Shown here piece by piece: positions 14,953 through 31,385 of a stretch of DNA of 36,261 bases; position 1 is the first letter of the stretch; every line of letters starts with the position of its first letter. Position numbers and translations under genes: made by a program. Below the pieces are notes generated by a model, which saw only the letters and a program-made list of their open reading frames with translations, had not been told where the DNA came from and searched no databases. The stretch spans positions 1-36,261 of the forward strand of contig NZ_KB904693.1 of the NCBI RefSeq assembly GCF_000380165.1. Direction: 5' to 3'. The stretch is from Wenjunlia vitaminophila DSM 41686 (GTDB taxonomy: Bacteria > Actinomycetota > Actinomycetes > Streptomycetales > Streptomycetaceae).

Positions 14953-15150
14953 TAGCGTTGCGTCCTGAAGCCAAAGACCGCTGGTCGTTGCCGTGCACTC
15001 GTCCCCATCCAGGGGTACAGGGGCGCGGTGGCCGAAGGAGCCGCTGACGCGGACGGCCTGCGCAGGTGAATGAGGTCGCTCCTCCCGTGGGCTCGTGTGC
15101 GAGCCGTCACGGTCGAGTCACGCCCCGTGCGCCTGCGCCGGGGCGTTTTC
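14953..15150 (+). promoter_or_regulatory. rplJ promoter -10 and L10 leader with attenuator
   Basis: TTGCCT (14929-14934) and TAGCGT (14953-14958) with an 18-bp spacer form the likely promoter. The transcript begins near 14965 and opens with the sequence around GACCGCTGGTC (14976-14986) seen in actinobacterial rplJL leaders. A hairpin follows at 15090-15105 (GGCTCG/CGAGCC). An intrinsic terminator comes next: CGCCCCG (15121-15127) pairs with CGGGGCG (15139-15145), then TTTT. It lies 170 bp before rplJ, so it must be conditional. L10(L12) protein binding to the leader is the expected signal (L10 leader type). Confidence 0.7.
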
Positions 15151-15320
15151 CGTGGCCCCCCTTCCCGCTTCGCCCCCGACCGGGGGACCGGGCGCACGCC
15201 CAGGTCCCGTGCCGGTCCTGCGGCGCGGCGGAGTGCGCCCGACGTGGGCGGTCCGGCCCAAGGCGGCCGCCCGGCGGGGCGGCCAAGGATCGCATCACCC
15301 GGAAGGAGGCCGAGGCTCAG

Positions 15321-15884
15321 ATGGCGAGGCCCGACAAGGCTGCCGCGGTCGCCGAGCTGACGGATCGGTTCCGCAGCTCGAACGCCGCCATGCTGACCGA
15401 GTACCGCGGTCTCACCGTGGCCCAGCTCAAGCAGCTGCGCCGTTCGCTCGGTGAGAACGCCCAGTACGCCGTGGTGAAGAACACGCTGACCAAGATCGCG
15501 GCCAATCAGGCCGGGATCAACCAGTTCGACGACCTGCTCGTGGGTCCGTCGGCCGTCGCCTTCGTGACCGGTGACCCGGTCGAGGCGGCGAAGGGCCTGC
15601 GTGACTTCGCCAAGGAGAACCCCGCTCTGGTGATCAAGGGCGGTGTCCTTGACGGCAAGGCGCTGTCCGCCGAGGAGATCACCAAGCTCGCGGACCTGGA
15701 GTCCCGTGAGGTGCTGCTCGCCAAGCTGGCGGGTGGCATGAAGGCGACCATGGCCAAGGCCGCGGCGACCTTCCAGGCTCCCCTCACGCAGTTCGTTCGT
15801 ACCGCGGAGGCGCTGCGCGCCAAGCGGGAAGAGCAGGGCGGTGCCGGTGCGCCGGCTTCCGCCGAGGCCGAGGACGCCGGGTGA
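15321..15884 (+). CDS. rplJ: 50S ribosomal protein L10
   Basis: The product is 187 aa. It is the base of the ribosomal stalk: its N-terminal domain binds 23S rRNA together with L11, and its C-terminal helix holds the L7/L12 dimers. The N-terminus [17 protein letters not shown] and the [16 protein letters not shown] block are typical. The Ala/Gly/Glu-rich end after the L12-binding helix is common in actinomycetes. The ATG at 15321 has AAGGAGG 11 nt upstream; the frame is open back to 15066 but that part belongs to the leader. It is probably autoregulated through the leader. Confidence 0.97.
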   Translation: MARPDKAAAVAELTDRFRSSNAAMLTEYRGLTVAQLKQLRRSLGENAQYAVVKNTLTKIAANQAGINQFDDLLVGPSAVAFVTGDPVEAAKGLRDFAKENPALVIKGGVLDGKALSAEEITKLADLESREVLLAKLAGGMKATMAKAAATFQAPLTQFVRTAEALRAKREEQGGAGAPASAEAEDAG

Positions 15885-15888
15885 CACC

Positions 15889-15912
15889 GGTCACGCCCGT
15901 CCGGGCGTGACC
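15889..15912 (+). other. Intercistronic hairpin between rplJ and rplL
   Basis: GGTCACGCCCG and CGGGCGTGACC form a perfect 11-bp stem just 5 bp after the rplJ stop. There is no T-run, so it may be an RNA processing or stability element that helps set the excess of L7/L12 over L10. Confidence 0.5.
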
Positions 15913-16012
15913 ATCCCGACCCTCTGCCACCGCGGGCCCGCCCAGTGCCGCGAGGCACCCGCCCGCTGATATCCACCCCGGCACCAGCCACAGATCAGGA
16001 AGGACCGCCACC

Positions 16013-16399
16013 ATGGCGAAGCTCGACAACGCCGAGCTCCTCAACATCTTCAAGGAGATGACCCTCCTTGAGCTCTCGGCCTTCGTGAAGGAGTTCGAGG
16101 AGACCTTCGACGTCAAGGCCGCCGCCCCCGTCGCCGCCGTCGCCCCGGTCGGCCCCGGTGGCGCCGAGGCCGCCCCGGTGGAGGAGCAGGACGAGTTCGA
16201 CGTCATCCTCACCGCCGCCGGCGAGAAGAAGATCCAGGTCATCAAGGAGGTCCGCGCGCTGACCTCCCTCGGCCTGAAGGAGGCCAAGGACCTGGTGGAC
16301 GGCGCTCCGAAGCCGCTGCTGGAGAAGGTCAACAAGGAGACCGCCGACAAGGCCAAGGCTGCCCTCGAGGGCGCCGGCGCCAGCGTCGAGGTCAAGTAA
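16013..16399 (+). CDS. rplL: 50S ribosomal protein L7/L12
   Basis: The product is 128 aa. The N-terminal dimerisation helices (1-33) that bind L10, an Ala/Pro/Val-rich hinge (about 35-60) and the C-terminal domain with [20 protein letters not shown], which recruits EF-Tu, EF-G, IF2 and RF3, are all visible. Several copies per ribosome form the flexible stalk. The ATG at 16013 has AGGAAGGA upstream. Confidence 0.98.
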   Translation: MAKLDNAELLNIFKEMTLLELSAFVKEFEETFDVKAAAPVAAVAPVGPGGAEAAPVEEQDEFDVILTAAGEKKIQVIKEVRALTSLGLKEAKDLVDGAPKPLLEKVNKETADKAKAALEGAGASVEVK

Positions 16400-16421
16400 C
16401 ACCAAGGCGCGAGCAACACCT

Positions 16422-16472
16422 GGCCCCCTCGGGGGCCCACGGGGGCGGCCATCCACTGCCGGGTGGCCGCCC
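16422..16472 (+). terminator. Hairpins after rplL (partial terminator)
   Basis: A small GGCCCC/GGGGCC hairpin is followed by GGGCGGCCA (16443-16451) paired with TGGCCGCCC (16464-16472). No T-run is present. Given the separate rpoB promoter further down, this may lower read-through from rplL into rpoB. Confidence 0.4.
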
Positions 16473-16884
16473 TCCGGCATGTCCGCCCCCGTCGACCCGC
16501 GGGGCGTGCCTGTCCTCGGTATCCGAACTGGTGTACGGTTTTCGGTAGTTGGCGAGGCGGGGCCACCGGTCCCGGCGACGCGGCGGAGGCGGGGCTCCAC
16601 CGCATTGTCAGCCCCCGCGAGTATGGTGATCACCATCGGTTCGGCCAGGCCTGATGAAGATCACCAGGAAGGGTCCCGCGACAGGGGGGCCTTGACGAAC
16701 CGGACGCAGCGCGCAATTCTCAGGACGCGTCGCCACATTGGCCGGGCTCCGCAGGCATGGATCGCGGCCGAGGTGGGAATGCCTTGCGACAAGCGCAGAC
16801 CCTGAGCCTGCCTGGGGCAAGCCCGGTTCCGAGGCCCGGGCCTGACAAGGAGGGGGCGAAGATTCGGACTCCGAATCGCGGCTC
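16473..16884. other. Long rplL-rpoB intergenic region with two palindromes
   Basis: No gene is supported in this stretch. Two symmetric sites stand out. ATGGTGATCACCAT (16623-16636) is a perfect 14-bp palindrome, and GATTCGG-ACT-CCGAATC (16861-16877) is a perfect 7-3-7 inverted repeat ending 7 bp before the -35 of the rpoB promoter. Either could be an operator or form an RNA hairpin in read-through transcripts. TGTACGGT (16532-16539) resembles an extended -10, but I see no matching -35. Confidence 0.5.
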
Positions 16885-16913
16885 TGGACAGCAGTGTGCC
16901 TAATGGCTACACT
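16885..16913 (+). promoter_or_regulatory. rpoB promoter
   Basis: TGGACA (16885-16890) and TACACT (16908-16913) are separated by exactly 17 bp, close to the sigma-70 consensus. Transcription would start near 16920, giving a leader of about 155 nt to rpoB with a small CCCC/GGGG hairpin. Confidence 0.65.
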
Positions 16914-17076
16914 GTCCCTTTGCGCTGCCTGTTAGCTGCTCCCTGGCCCGTCACCAGGAGCTCGCCCTAGCCCGACCACGAACCGGAAACGCCTCTCATC
17001 AGGGCGTATGCCCCGTGTTCGGGGATGGGCCACCGGTATGCGCGTAGTGAGTCCGAGCCCTCGGAAGGACCCCCTC

Positions 17077-20562
<3,486 letters not shown>

Positions 20563-20567
20563 CCGGT

Positions 20568-20596
20568 TGGCCGGCCGGGTCACCCCCGGCCGGCCA
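20568..20596 (+). other. Intercistronic hairpin between rpoB and rpoC
   Basis: TGGCCGGCCGGG (20568-20579) and CCCGGCCGGCCA (20585-20596) form a perfect 12-bp stem with loop TCACC, 5 bp after the rpoB stop. It lacks a U-tail. It may be an RNase III-type processing site or a stability element; rpoC must still be transcribed through it. Confidence 0.5.
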
Positions 20597-20688
20597 CCGC
20601 AGGCCCCCTCGGACCAGTGAAGCCTTCAGCAACTGCCGGACATTGCCCAGGCAGCGGCGACAAACCCCGAAAGAGGGATTGACGACAA

Positions 20689-24588
<3,900 letters not shown>

Positions 24589-24605
24589 CCGGGTCCATCC
24601 CGCGG

Positions 24606-24666
24606 GCGGCCCCTGCCCCTCGCCCTCCCCTGGAGCTCCAGGAGGAGGGGGAGGGGCAGGGGCCGC
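24606..24666 (+). terminator. Long hairpin terminator after rpoC
   Basis: GCGGCCCCTGCCCCTC (24606-24621) pairs perfectly with GAGGGGCAGGGGCCGC (24651-24666); the inside folds further through CCTGGAGCTCCAGG. The 16-bp outer stem begins 17 bp after the rpoC stop. Only a weak CTCTGGTTTCC follows. It should end the rpoBC transcript. Confidence 0.75.
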
Positions 24667-24685
24667 CCTCTGGTTTCCTCGCTCG

Positions 24686-24706
24686 CAGACAGACAGACAG
24701 ACAGAC
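24686..24706 (+). repeat. CAGA tetranucleotide microsatellite
   Basis: Five consecutive CAGA units plus C, followed by a degenerate ACGGACGCGG and a GCGGGGGC-rich run to about 24733. Tetranucleotide microsatellites are unusual in this G/C-rich setting. It is non-coding, between the rpoC terminator and the DUF1707 gene. Confidence 0.9.
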
Positions 24707-24822
24707 GGACGCGGAGGCGGGGGCGGGGGCGGCAGCCGGTGGTCGGCCGCGGGTCCGCGTGTCACGACCCGGCAGATCCCGAGCTGGCCACATCAACCCT
24801 TCCACGCGAGCGGAAGTCCTTC

Positions 24823-25437
24823 ATGATGGACACAGGTTCAGGTGTGGGGAGGGACACGGTGCCGATGCAACCGACACAGCCAGACCAGCCGTGGCGGGGT
24901 GGGGGCCAGCCGCCGTGGTATTCCGGTCAACCTGCCCCGGGCGGCATGGACGGGATGCGCGCCTCGAACGCGGACCGGGAGAGAGCGGTGGACGTGCTGA
25001 AGGCGGCGTTCGCCGAGGGCCGACTGACCAAGCAGGAGTACGAGCAGCGGGTGGAGTGGGCCTACCAGGCGTACACCTACGGCGACCTGGGCCGGCTCGT
25101 CGCGGACCTGCCGCAGGGCCCCCTGCCGCCCGCTCCGCTGGTTCCGGCCCCGATGGTCTTCCACCCCCGGCCCGTGGCCCCGTTCCCCGTGATGCTGCCG
25201 CCTCCGCCCATGCCCCGCCGCCCCACCAACCCGTACGCGATCGGTTCCCTGATCTGCGGCCTGATCGCCCCGTTCGGCGGGATCACCGCGGTTCCCGCGG
25301 TCGTCCTCGGGCACGTGGCCAAGTCCAAGCTCAGGGGCGGTGGGGAGGAGGGCGACGGGCTGGCCGCGGCAGGACTGGTGCTCGGCTGGCTCAGCATCGT
25401 CTTCTGGCTGATGGTGGTGATCGCGACAGCGGCCTGA
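24823..25437 (+). CDS. DUF1707/DUF4190 membrane protein
   Basis: The product is about 204 aa. An N-terminal Gly/Pro/Gln-rich segment is followed by a DUF1707 domain (about 45-97: RASNADRERAVDVLKAAFAEGRLTKQEYEQR), a proline-rich linker, and a C-terminal DUF4190 domain with two hydrophobic helices (NPYAIGSLICGLIAPF and GLVLGWLSIVFWLMVV) that anchor it in the membrane. Both domains are common in actinomycetes and of unknown function. The ATG at 24823 has GGAAG at 6 nt; GTG 24859 or ATG 24865, behind GGGAGGG, are serious alternatives. It stands alone between rpoC and the str operon. Confidence 0.8.
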   Translation: MMDTGSGVGRDTVPMQPTQPDQPWRGGGQPPWYSGQPAPGGMDGMRASNADRERAVDVLKAAFAEGRLTKQEYEQRVEWAYQAYTYGDLGRLVADLPQGPLPPAPLVPAPMVFHPRPVAPFPVMLPPPPMPRRPTNPYAIGSLICGLIAPFGGITAVPAVVLGHVAKSKLRGGGEEGDGLAAAGLVLGWLSIVFWLMVVIATAA

Positions 25438-25477
25438 ACGAGCTGGTCAGCACCGTCGCACGGACCCCCCTCTTGTT

Positions 25478-25506
25478 TTGACCTGAGGCGATGCGGTAGG
25501 TACGCT
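25478..25506 (+). promoter_or_regulatory. Promoter of the str operon (rpsL)
   Basis: TTGACC (25478-25483) and TACGCT (25501-25506) with exactly 17 bp between them form a near-consensus promoter. Transcription would begin near 25513. Confidence 0.7.
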
Positions 25507-25512
25507 CTGTCC

Positions 25513-25736
25513 TTGTGCCTGGGGTGCCCCCGGGTTCCTGTGCGTGCCGTCGCGGCCACCGCGATGTGGGCGGCACGGGACACCGAGATTTCCGCACGTC
25601 CTGACTTCATCACGATGCTGTGATGAGGCGAGGGGCCCATGCAGAGCATCCGACACACCCGACCGCGTGGGTCGGGCAGTGGCCGGAGCCCTCCAGGTTA
25701 GCTTCATCACACTGGCACACAGAAAACGGAGAAGCG
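25513..25736 (+). other. Long 5' leader of rpsL
   Basis: The leader is about 224 nt and non-coding as far as I can see. It holds CATCAC/GTGATG (25608-25625, loop GATGCT) and a near-palindromic CCTGGGG-TGC-CCCCGGG. A regulatory role is possible but unproven from sequence. Confidence 0.45.
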
Positions 25737-26108
25737 GTGCCTACGATCCAGCAGCTGGTCCGGAAGGGCCGGCAGGACAAGGTCGAGAAGAACAAGACGC
25801 CCGCGCTGAAGGGCTCCCCGCAGCGGCGCGGCGTCTGCACGCGTGTCTACACCACGACGCCGAAGAAGCCGAACTCGGCGCTTCGCAAGGTCGCACGTGT
25901 TCGCCTGACCAGCGGGATCGAGGTGACCGCCTACATCCCGGGCGAGGGCCACAACCTCCAGGAGCACTCCATCGTGCTCGTGCGTGGTGGCCGTGTGAAG
26001 GACCTGCCGGGTGTTCGCTACAAGATCATCCGCGGTTCGCTGGACACCCAGGGGGTCAAGAACCGCAAGCAGGCCCGCAGCCGCTACGGCGCCAAGAAGG
26101 AGAAGTAA
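25737..26108 (+). CDS. rpsL: 30S ribosomal protein S12
   Basis: The product is 123 aa. It starts at GTG 25737 with GGAGAA close upstream. It belongs to the decoding centre and is the streptomycin target. [17 protein letters not shown] shows Lys43 and [10 protein letters not shown] shows Lys88 in wild-type form, so no streptomycin-resistance substitution is seen. It is the first gene of rpsL-rpsG-fusA-tuf, with 2 bp between its stop and rpsG. Confidence 0.98.
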   Translation: MPTIQQLVRKGRQDKVEKNKTPALKGSPQRRGVCTRVYTTTPKKPNSALRKVARVRLTSGIEVTAYIPGEGHNLQEHSIVLVRGGRVKDLPGVRYKIIRGSLDTQGVKNRKQARSRYGAKKEK

Positions 26109-26110
26109 GC

Positions 26111-26581
26111 ATGCCTCGCAAGGGTCCTGCCCCGAAGCGCCCGGTCATCGTTGACCCGGTCTACAACTCTCCTCTGGTGACCTCGCTGGTCAACAAGATC
26201 CTGCTGAACGGCAAGCGCTCCACCGCCGAGCGCATCGTGTACGGCGCCCTGGAGGGCCTGCGGGAGAAGACCGGCAACGACCCGGTGATCACCCTGAAGC
26301 GCGCCCTGGAGAACGTGCGGCCGACCCTGGAGGTCAAGTCCCGCCGTGTGGGTGGCGCCACCTACCAGGTGCCGGTCGAGGTTCGTCCCGGACGCTCCAC
26401 CACGCTCGCACTGCGCTGGATCGTGGGCTACTCGCGCGCCCGCCGCGAGAAGACCATGACCGAGCGTCTGATGAACGAGCTGCTGGACGCCTCCAACGGC
26501 CTCGGTGCCGCGGTCAAGCGCCGCGAGGACACCCACAAGATGGCGGAGTCCAACAAGGCCTTCGCGCACTACCGCTGGTAG
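26111..26581 (+). CDS. rpsG: 30S ribosomal protein S7
   Basis: The product is 156 aa, standard length. It starts assembly of the 30S head by binding 16S rRNA and touches E-site t[15 protein letters not shown] and the [14 protein letters not shown] block are characteristic, and the end [12 protein letters not shown] is the usual actinobacterial C-terminus. ATG 26111 is two bases past the rpsL stop; its ribosome-binding site AGAAGGAGAAG lies in the end of rpsL, so the two are coupled. Confidence 0.98.
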   Translation: MPRKGPAPKRPVIVDPVYNSPLVTSLVNKILLNGKRSTAERIVYGALEGLREKTGNDPVITLKRALENVRPTLEVKSRRVGGATYQVPVEVRPGRSTTLALRWIVGYSRARREKTMTERLMNELLDASNGLGAAVKRREDTHKMAESNKAFAHYRW

Positions 26582-26624
26582 TCGACCCCCGCTAACGACG
26601 AGAACCGAGAGAAGACTGAGCCAC

Positions 26625-28733
<2,109 letters not shown>

Positions 28734-28783
28734 CACTCCGTTGCTCAGCACCTAGGCTGAAGCACTAGGCTCGGGACAAACCG

Positions 28784-28807
28784 CCGCACACCGTCTGTGG
28801 TGTGCGG
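28784..28807 (+). other. Hairpin in fusA-tuf spacer
   Basis: CCGCACACC-GTCTGT-GGTGTGCGG is a perfect 9-bp stem in the 205-bp spacer. Just upstream are two direct copies of CTAGGCT (28752-28758 and 28765-28771), the second of which could be a -10 (TAGGCT) with TTGCTC (28741-28746) at 19 bp. The tuf gene may thus have its own promoter in addition to read-through from fusA, as in Streptomyces tuf1. Confidence 0.4.
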
Positions 28808-28938
28808 TGGGACCCCGGTAGCCGGCCCAAAGCGAAGCGGTCAAGGGCATCCCCCTCGGGGTCCTGGCCGGTTCGGTAGACCCAACTGGCAGCCGTACCG
28901 CGTATGGCGCTCAGATACCAGTCCACAGGAGGACCCCA

Positions 28939-30132
28939 GTGGCGAAGGCGAAGTTCGAGCGGACTAAGCCGCACGTCAACATCGGCACCATCGGTCACAT
29001 CGACCACGGTAAGACCACGCTCACCGCGGCGATTACCAAGGTGCTGCACGACGCGTACCCGGAGCTGAACCCCTTCACGCCGTTCGACCAGATCGACAAG
29101 GCGCCGGAGGAGCGGCAGCGCGGTATCACCATCTCCATCGCGCACGTCGAGTACCAGACCGAGTCGCGTCACTACGCGCACGTCGACTGCCCCGGTCACG
29201 CGGACTACATCAAGAACATGATCACCGGTGCGGCGCAGATGGACGGCGCCATCCTGGTGGTCGCCGCGACCGACGGCCCGATGCCGCAGACCAAGGAGCA
29301 CGTGCTCCTGGCCCGCCAGGTCGGCGTGCCGTCCATCGTGGTGGCCCTGAACAAGGCCGACATGGTGGACGACGAGGAGATCCTGGAGCTCGTCGAGCTC
29401 GAGGTCCGCGAGCTGCTCTCCGAGTACGAGTACCCGGGCGACGACATCCCCGTGGTCCGCGTCTCGGCGCTCAAGGCCCTCGAGGGCGACACCGAGTGGG
29501 GTGCCAAGCTCGTTGACCTGATGCACCAGGTGGACGAGGCCATCCCCACCCCGGAGCGGGACGTCGACAAGCCGTTCCTGATGCCGATCGAGGACGTCTT
29601 CACCATCACCGGTCGCGGCACCGTGGTGACCGGCCGCATCGAGCGCGGTGTCCTGAAGGTCAACGAGACCGTGGACATCGTGGGCATCCGGCCGGAGAAG
29701 ACCTCCACCACGGTCACCGGCATCGAGATGTTCCGCAAGCTCCTCGACGAGGGCCAGGCCGGTGAGAACGTCGGTCTGCTGCTCCGCGGCATCAAGCGCG
29801 AGGACGTCGAGCGCGGCCAGGTCGTCATCAAGCCGGGCTCGGTCACCCCGCACACCTCGTTCGAGGCCCAGGCCTACATCCTGTCGAAGGACGAGGGTGG
29901 TCGCCACACCCCGTTCTTCAACAACTACCGTCCGCAGTTCTACTTCCGTACCACGGACGTGACCGGCGTGGTGACCCTCCCCGAGGGCACCGAGATGGTC
30001 ATGCCGGGCGACAACACCGGCATGACGGTCGAGCTGATCCAGCCCGTCGCCATGGAAGAGGGCCTGAAGTTCGCCATCCGTGAGGGTGGCCGGACGGTGG
30101 GCGCCGGACAGGTCACCAAGATCCTCAAGTAG
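28939..30132 (+). CDS. tuf: Elongation factor Tu
   Basis: The product is 397 aa, starting at GTG with AGGAGG 6 nt upstream. The GTPase delivers aminoacyl-tRNA to the ribosome. GHIDHGKTT (G1), [12 protein letters not shown] (effector), DCPGHADY (G3), NKAD (G4) and SALKALEG (G5) are intact, and domains II and III are complete to [10 protein letters not shown]. It is the last gene of the operon and is closed by a perfect 17-bp terminator. Confidence 0.98.
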   Translation: MAKAKFERTKPHVNIGTIGHIDHGKTTLTAAITKVLHDAYPELNPFTPFDQIDKAPEERQRGITISIAHVEYQTESRHYAHVDCPGHADYIKNMITGAAQMDGAILVVAATDGPMPQTKEHVLLARQVGVPSIVVALNKADMVDDEEILELVELEVRELLSEYEYPGDDIPVVRVSALKALEGDTEWGAKLVDLMHQVDEAIPTPERDVDKPFLMPIEDVFTITGRGTVVTGRIERGVLKVNETVDIVGIRPEKTSTTVTGIEMFRKLLDEGQAGENVGLLLRGIKREDVERGQVVIKPGSVTPHTSFEAQAYILSKDEGGRHTPFFNNYRPQFYFRTTDVTGVVTLPEGTEMVMPGDNTGMTVELIQPVAMEEGLKFAIREGGRTVGAGQVTKILK

Positions 30133-30152
30133 TTCCGAGGATCCTGCGCCTC

Positions 30153-30190
30153 AAAGGGGCCCGCACGACCACGGTCGTGCGGGCCCCTTT
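30153..30190 (+). terminator. Strong intrinsic terminator after tuf
   Basis: Arms of 17 bp (30153-30169 and 30174-30190) pair perfectly with loop CACG; the stem runs from AAAGGGGCCC to GGGCCCCTTT, so it ends in T residues. The near symmetry lets it work for the opposing hxlR-type gene too. Confidence 0.9.
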
Positions 30191-30251
30191 CGCATGCCCT
30201 GCCCCGCGAGCCCACCCCGGACCTGGGAGCCCCCGGGGAGCGCCTCGCCCG

Positions 30252-30632
30252 TCAGGTGCCGAAGCGGTGGCGGGCCGCCTCGATGTGGCCAAAGTACCGG
30301 TGGGTCCAGTCGCACATCCCGTCCACGGTGGCCCGGAGGGCTTGGCCGGGCTGGGTGAGGGTGTAGTCGACCCGCGGCGGCACGGTGGGGTGCACATGCC
30401 GCTCGACCAGTCCGTTGCGCTCCAGCATGCGTAGGTTCTGGGTGAGCATCTTGTGGCTGATGCCCTCGACCTCGTTCCGCAGTTCACTGAAGCGCATGGT
30501 GCGCTCCCCCAGCGTCTCGATGATCAGCAGTGCCCACTTGTTGGCGATGTCCGAGAAGATCTCCCGTGCCAGGGAGTCGGCGCGCGTCAGGTCTGCTTCG
30601 TCGGGTGAGCCCTTGGGCTGTGTGGTCACCAT
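30252..30632 (-). CDS. HxlR-family transcriptional regulator
   Basis: The product is 126 aa, a single winged helix-turn-helix domain: IANKWALLIIETLGERTMRF, then SELRNEVEGISHKMLTQNLRMLERNGLV with the recognition helix, then the VPPRVDYTLT wing. Members bind inverted repeats near their own promoter and sense electrophiles, aldehydes or other small molecules. The N-terminal Cys that acts as redox switch in YodB/HypR-like members is absent; the only Cys is near the end (GMCDW). It is divergent from a Rid-family gene across 138 bp that carry three palindromes, so it most likely controls that gene and itself. Confidence 0.9.
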   Translation of the reverse strand: MVTTQPKGSPDEADLTRADSLAREIFSDIANKWALLIIETLGERTMRFSELRNEVEGISHKMLTQNLRMLERNGLVERHVHPTVPPRVDYTLTQPGQALRATVDGMCDWTHRYFGHIEAARHRFGT

Positions 30633-30645
30633 GAGGTTCCCCAGT

Positions 30646-30725
30646 CACTTATAAGTGCGTTCTTCCACGTCAGCACACACTCTCCTATGGTTACCTTGTA
30701 ACCGCAAGAGATCGTAAGGATCTCT
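30646..30725. promoter_or_regulatory. Divergent control region with three palindromes
   Basis: Three palindromes line up between the HxlR-type and Rid genes: CACTTATAAGTG (30646-30657, perfect 12 bp), GGTTAC-CTT-GTAACC (30689-30703), and AGAGATC-GTAAG-GATCTCT (30707-30725). The middle one resembles HxlR-type operators by eye. TATGGT (30686-30691) may be the -10 of the Rid gene, with TTCCAC (30663-30668) at 17 bp, and overlaps the middle site. Confidence 0.6.
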
Positions 30726-30770
30726 CGACAGATGCGAGCCCACAGGCTCACATGACAAGGAGAGCCAGCC

Positions 30771-31178
30771 ATGGCCATCACTCTGGTGGACCCCGAAGGA
30801 CTTCCCAAGATCGACCTCTACCGGCAGGTGTCGGTTGCGACCGGCTCGAAGCTGGTCTTCATGGCCGGGCAGGTCGCCTGGGGCGCCGACGGCCACACGG
30901 TCGGCGTGGGCGACCTCGCCGCTCAGGTCGAGCAGGCCTACCTCAACGTCGGCACGGCCCTGGCCGAGGCTGGTGCCTCGTTCGACAACGTGGTGAAGCT
31001 CACCGTCTACCTCGTCGACTGGACCCCCGACAAGATGCCCCTCTTCGTCGAGGGGGTCGCCCGGGCGTCCGCGAAGCTGGGGATCACCTCCGCCCCGCCG
31101 CTCACGGGGATCGGCGTCGCGGCCCTGGCCGGGCCCGACCTCCTGGTCGAGGTGGAAGCCACCGCGGTCATCGACTGA
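30771..31178 (+). CDS. Rid-family (YjgF/YER057c/UK114) protein, non-canonical
   Basis: The product is 135 aa, one chorismate-mutase-like domain that normally forms a trimer. RidA hydrolyses reactive imines and enamines released by PLP enzymes. The conserved Arg of the RidA motif PAR(S/T) is missing: the matching segment is SAPPLTGIGVAALAG, with Leu in place of Arg, while the Glu of VEVEATAV is kept. It is therefore not RidA itself and should fall in one of the Arg-lacking Rid subgroups, whose substrates are poorly known. The ATG at 30771 has AAGGAGA at the right distance. It is divergent from the HxlR-type gene. Confidence 0.88.
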   Translation: MAITLVDPEGLPKIDLYRQVSVATGSKLVFMAGQVAWGADGHTVGVGDLAAQVEQAYLNVGTALAEAGASFDNVVKLTVYLVDWTPDKMPLFVEGVARASAKLGITSAPPLTGIGVAALAGPDLLVEVEATAVID

Positions 31179-31193
31179 CCCGGTGGCCTCCGC

Positions 31194-31238
31194 TGAGCGG
31201 TCCGGCTGTGAGTGGTCCGGCCCTGAGCGTGGTCGGCC
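31194..31238 (+). repeat. Three imperfect 15-bp tandem repeats
   Basis: Units begin with TGAG at 31194, 31209 and 31224. Units 1 and 2 agree at 12 of 15 positions; unit 3 is more diverged. They lie in the 3' flank of the Rid gene, outside any gene. Confidence 0.5.
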
Positions 31239-31243
31239 TGACA

Positions 31244-31275
31244 CCGGCCGGCCCCGCTCGCCGCTGGCCGGCCGG
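31244..31275. terminator. Hairpin between convergent Rid and Uma2 genes
   Basis: CCGGCCGGCC (31244-31253) and GGCCGGCCGG (31266-31275) form a perfect 10-bp stem with a 12-nt loop. The placement fits a bidirectional terminator; no T-run. Confidence 0.5.
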
Positions 31276-31385
31276 ACCCCTGGGGACCGCGTCACGCGGT
31301 CGCTGAAGCCCCTGCGGCTCACGGTCCGGCCCGGCAGGCGGCGTCGCTCGGCCCCGAGCCCCGGCCCCGGGCGCCCCGGCCCGGG

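Noticed and set aside
15066-15320. N-terminal extension of L10 to the GTG at 15066
   Set aside because: This stretch contains the leader attenuator and is Pro/Arg-rich; L10 begins MARPDKAA at 15321.
17008-17076. ATG 69 bp upstream as start of RpoB
   Set aside because: The TTG at 17077 has a good GGAAGGA and yields the N-terminus and length known from Streptomyces RpoB; the extra 23 residues have no similarity.
24686-24733. CRISPR-like or other repeat array
   Set aside because: The units are 4 bp in direct succession without spacers, a plain microsatellite.
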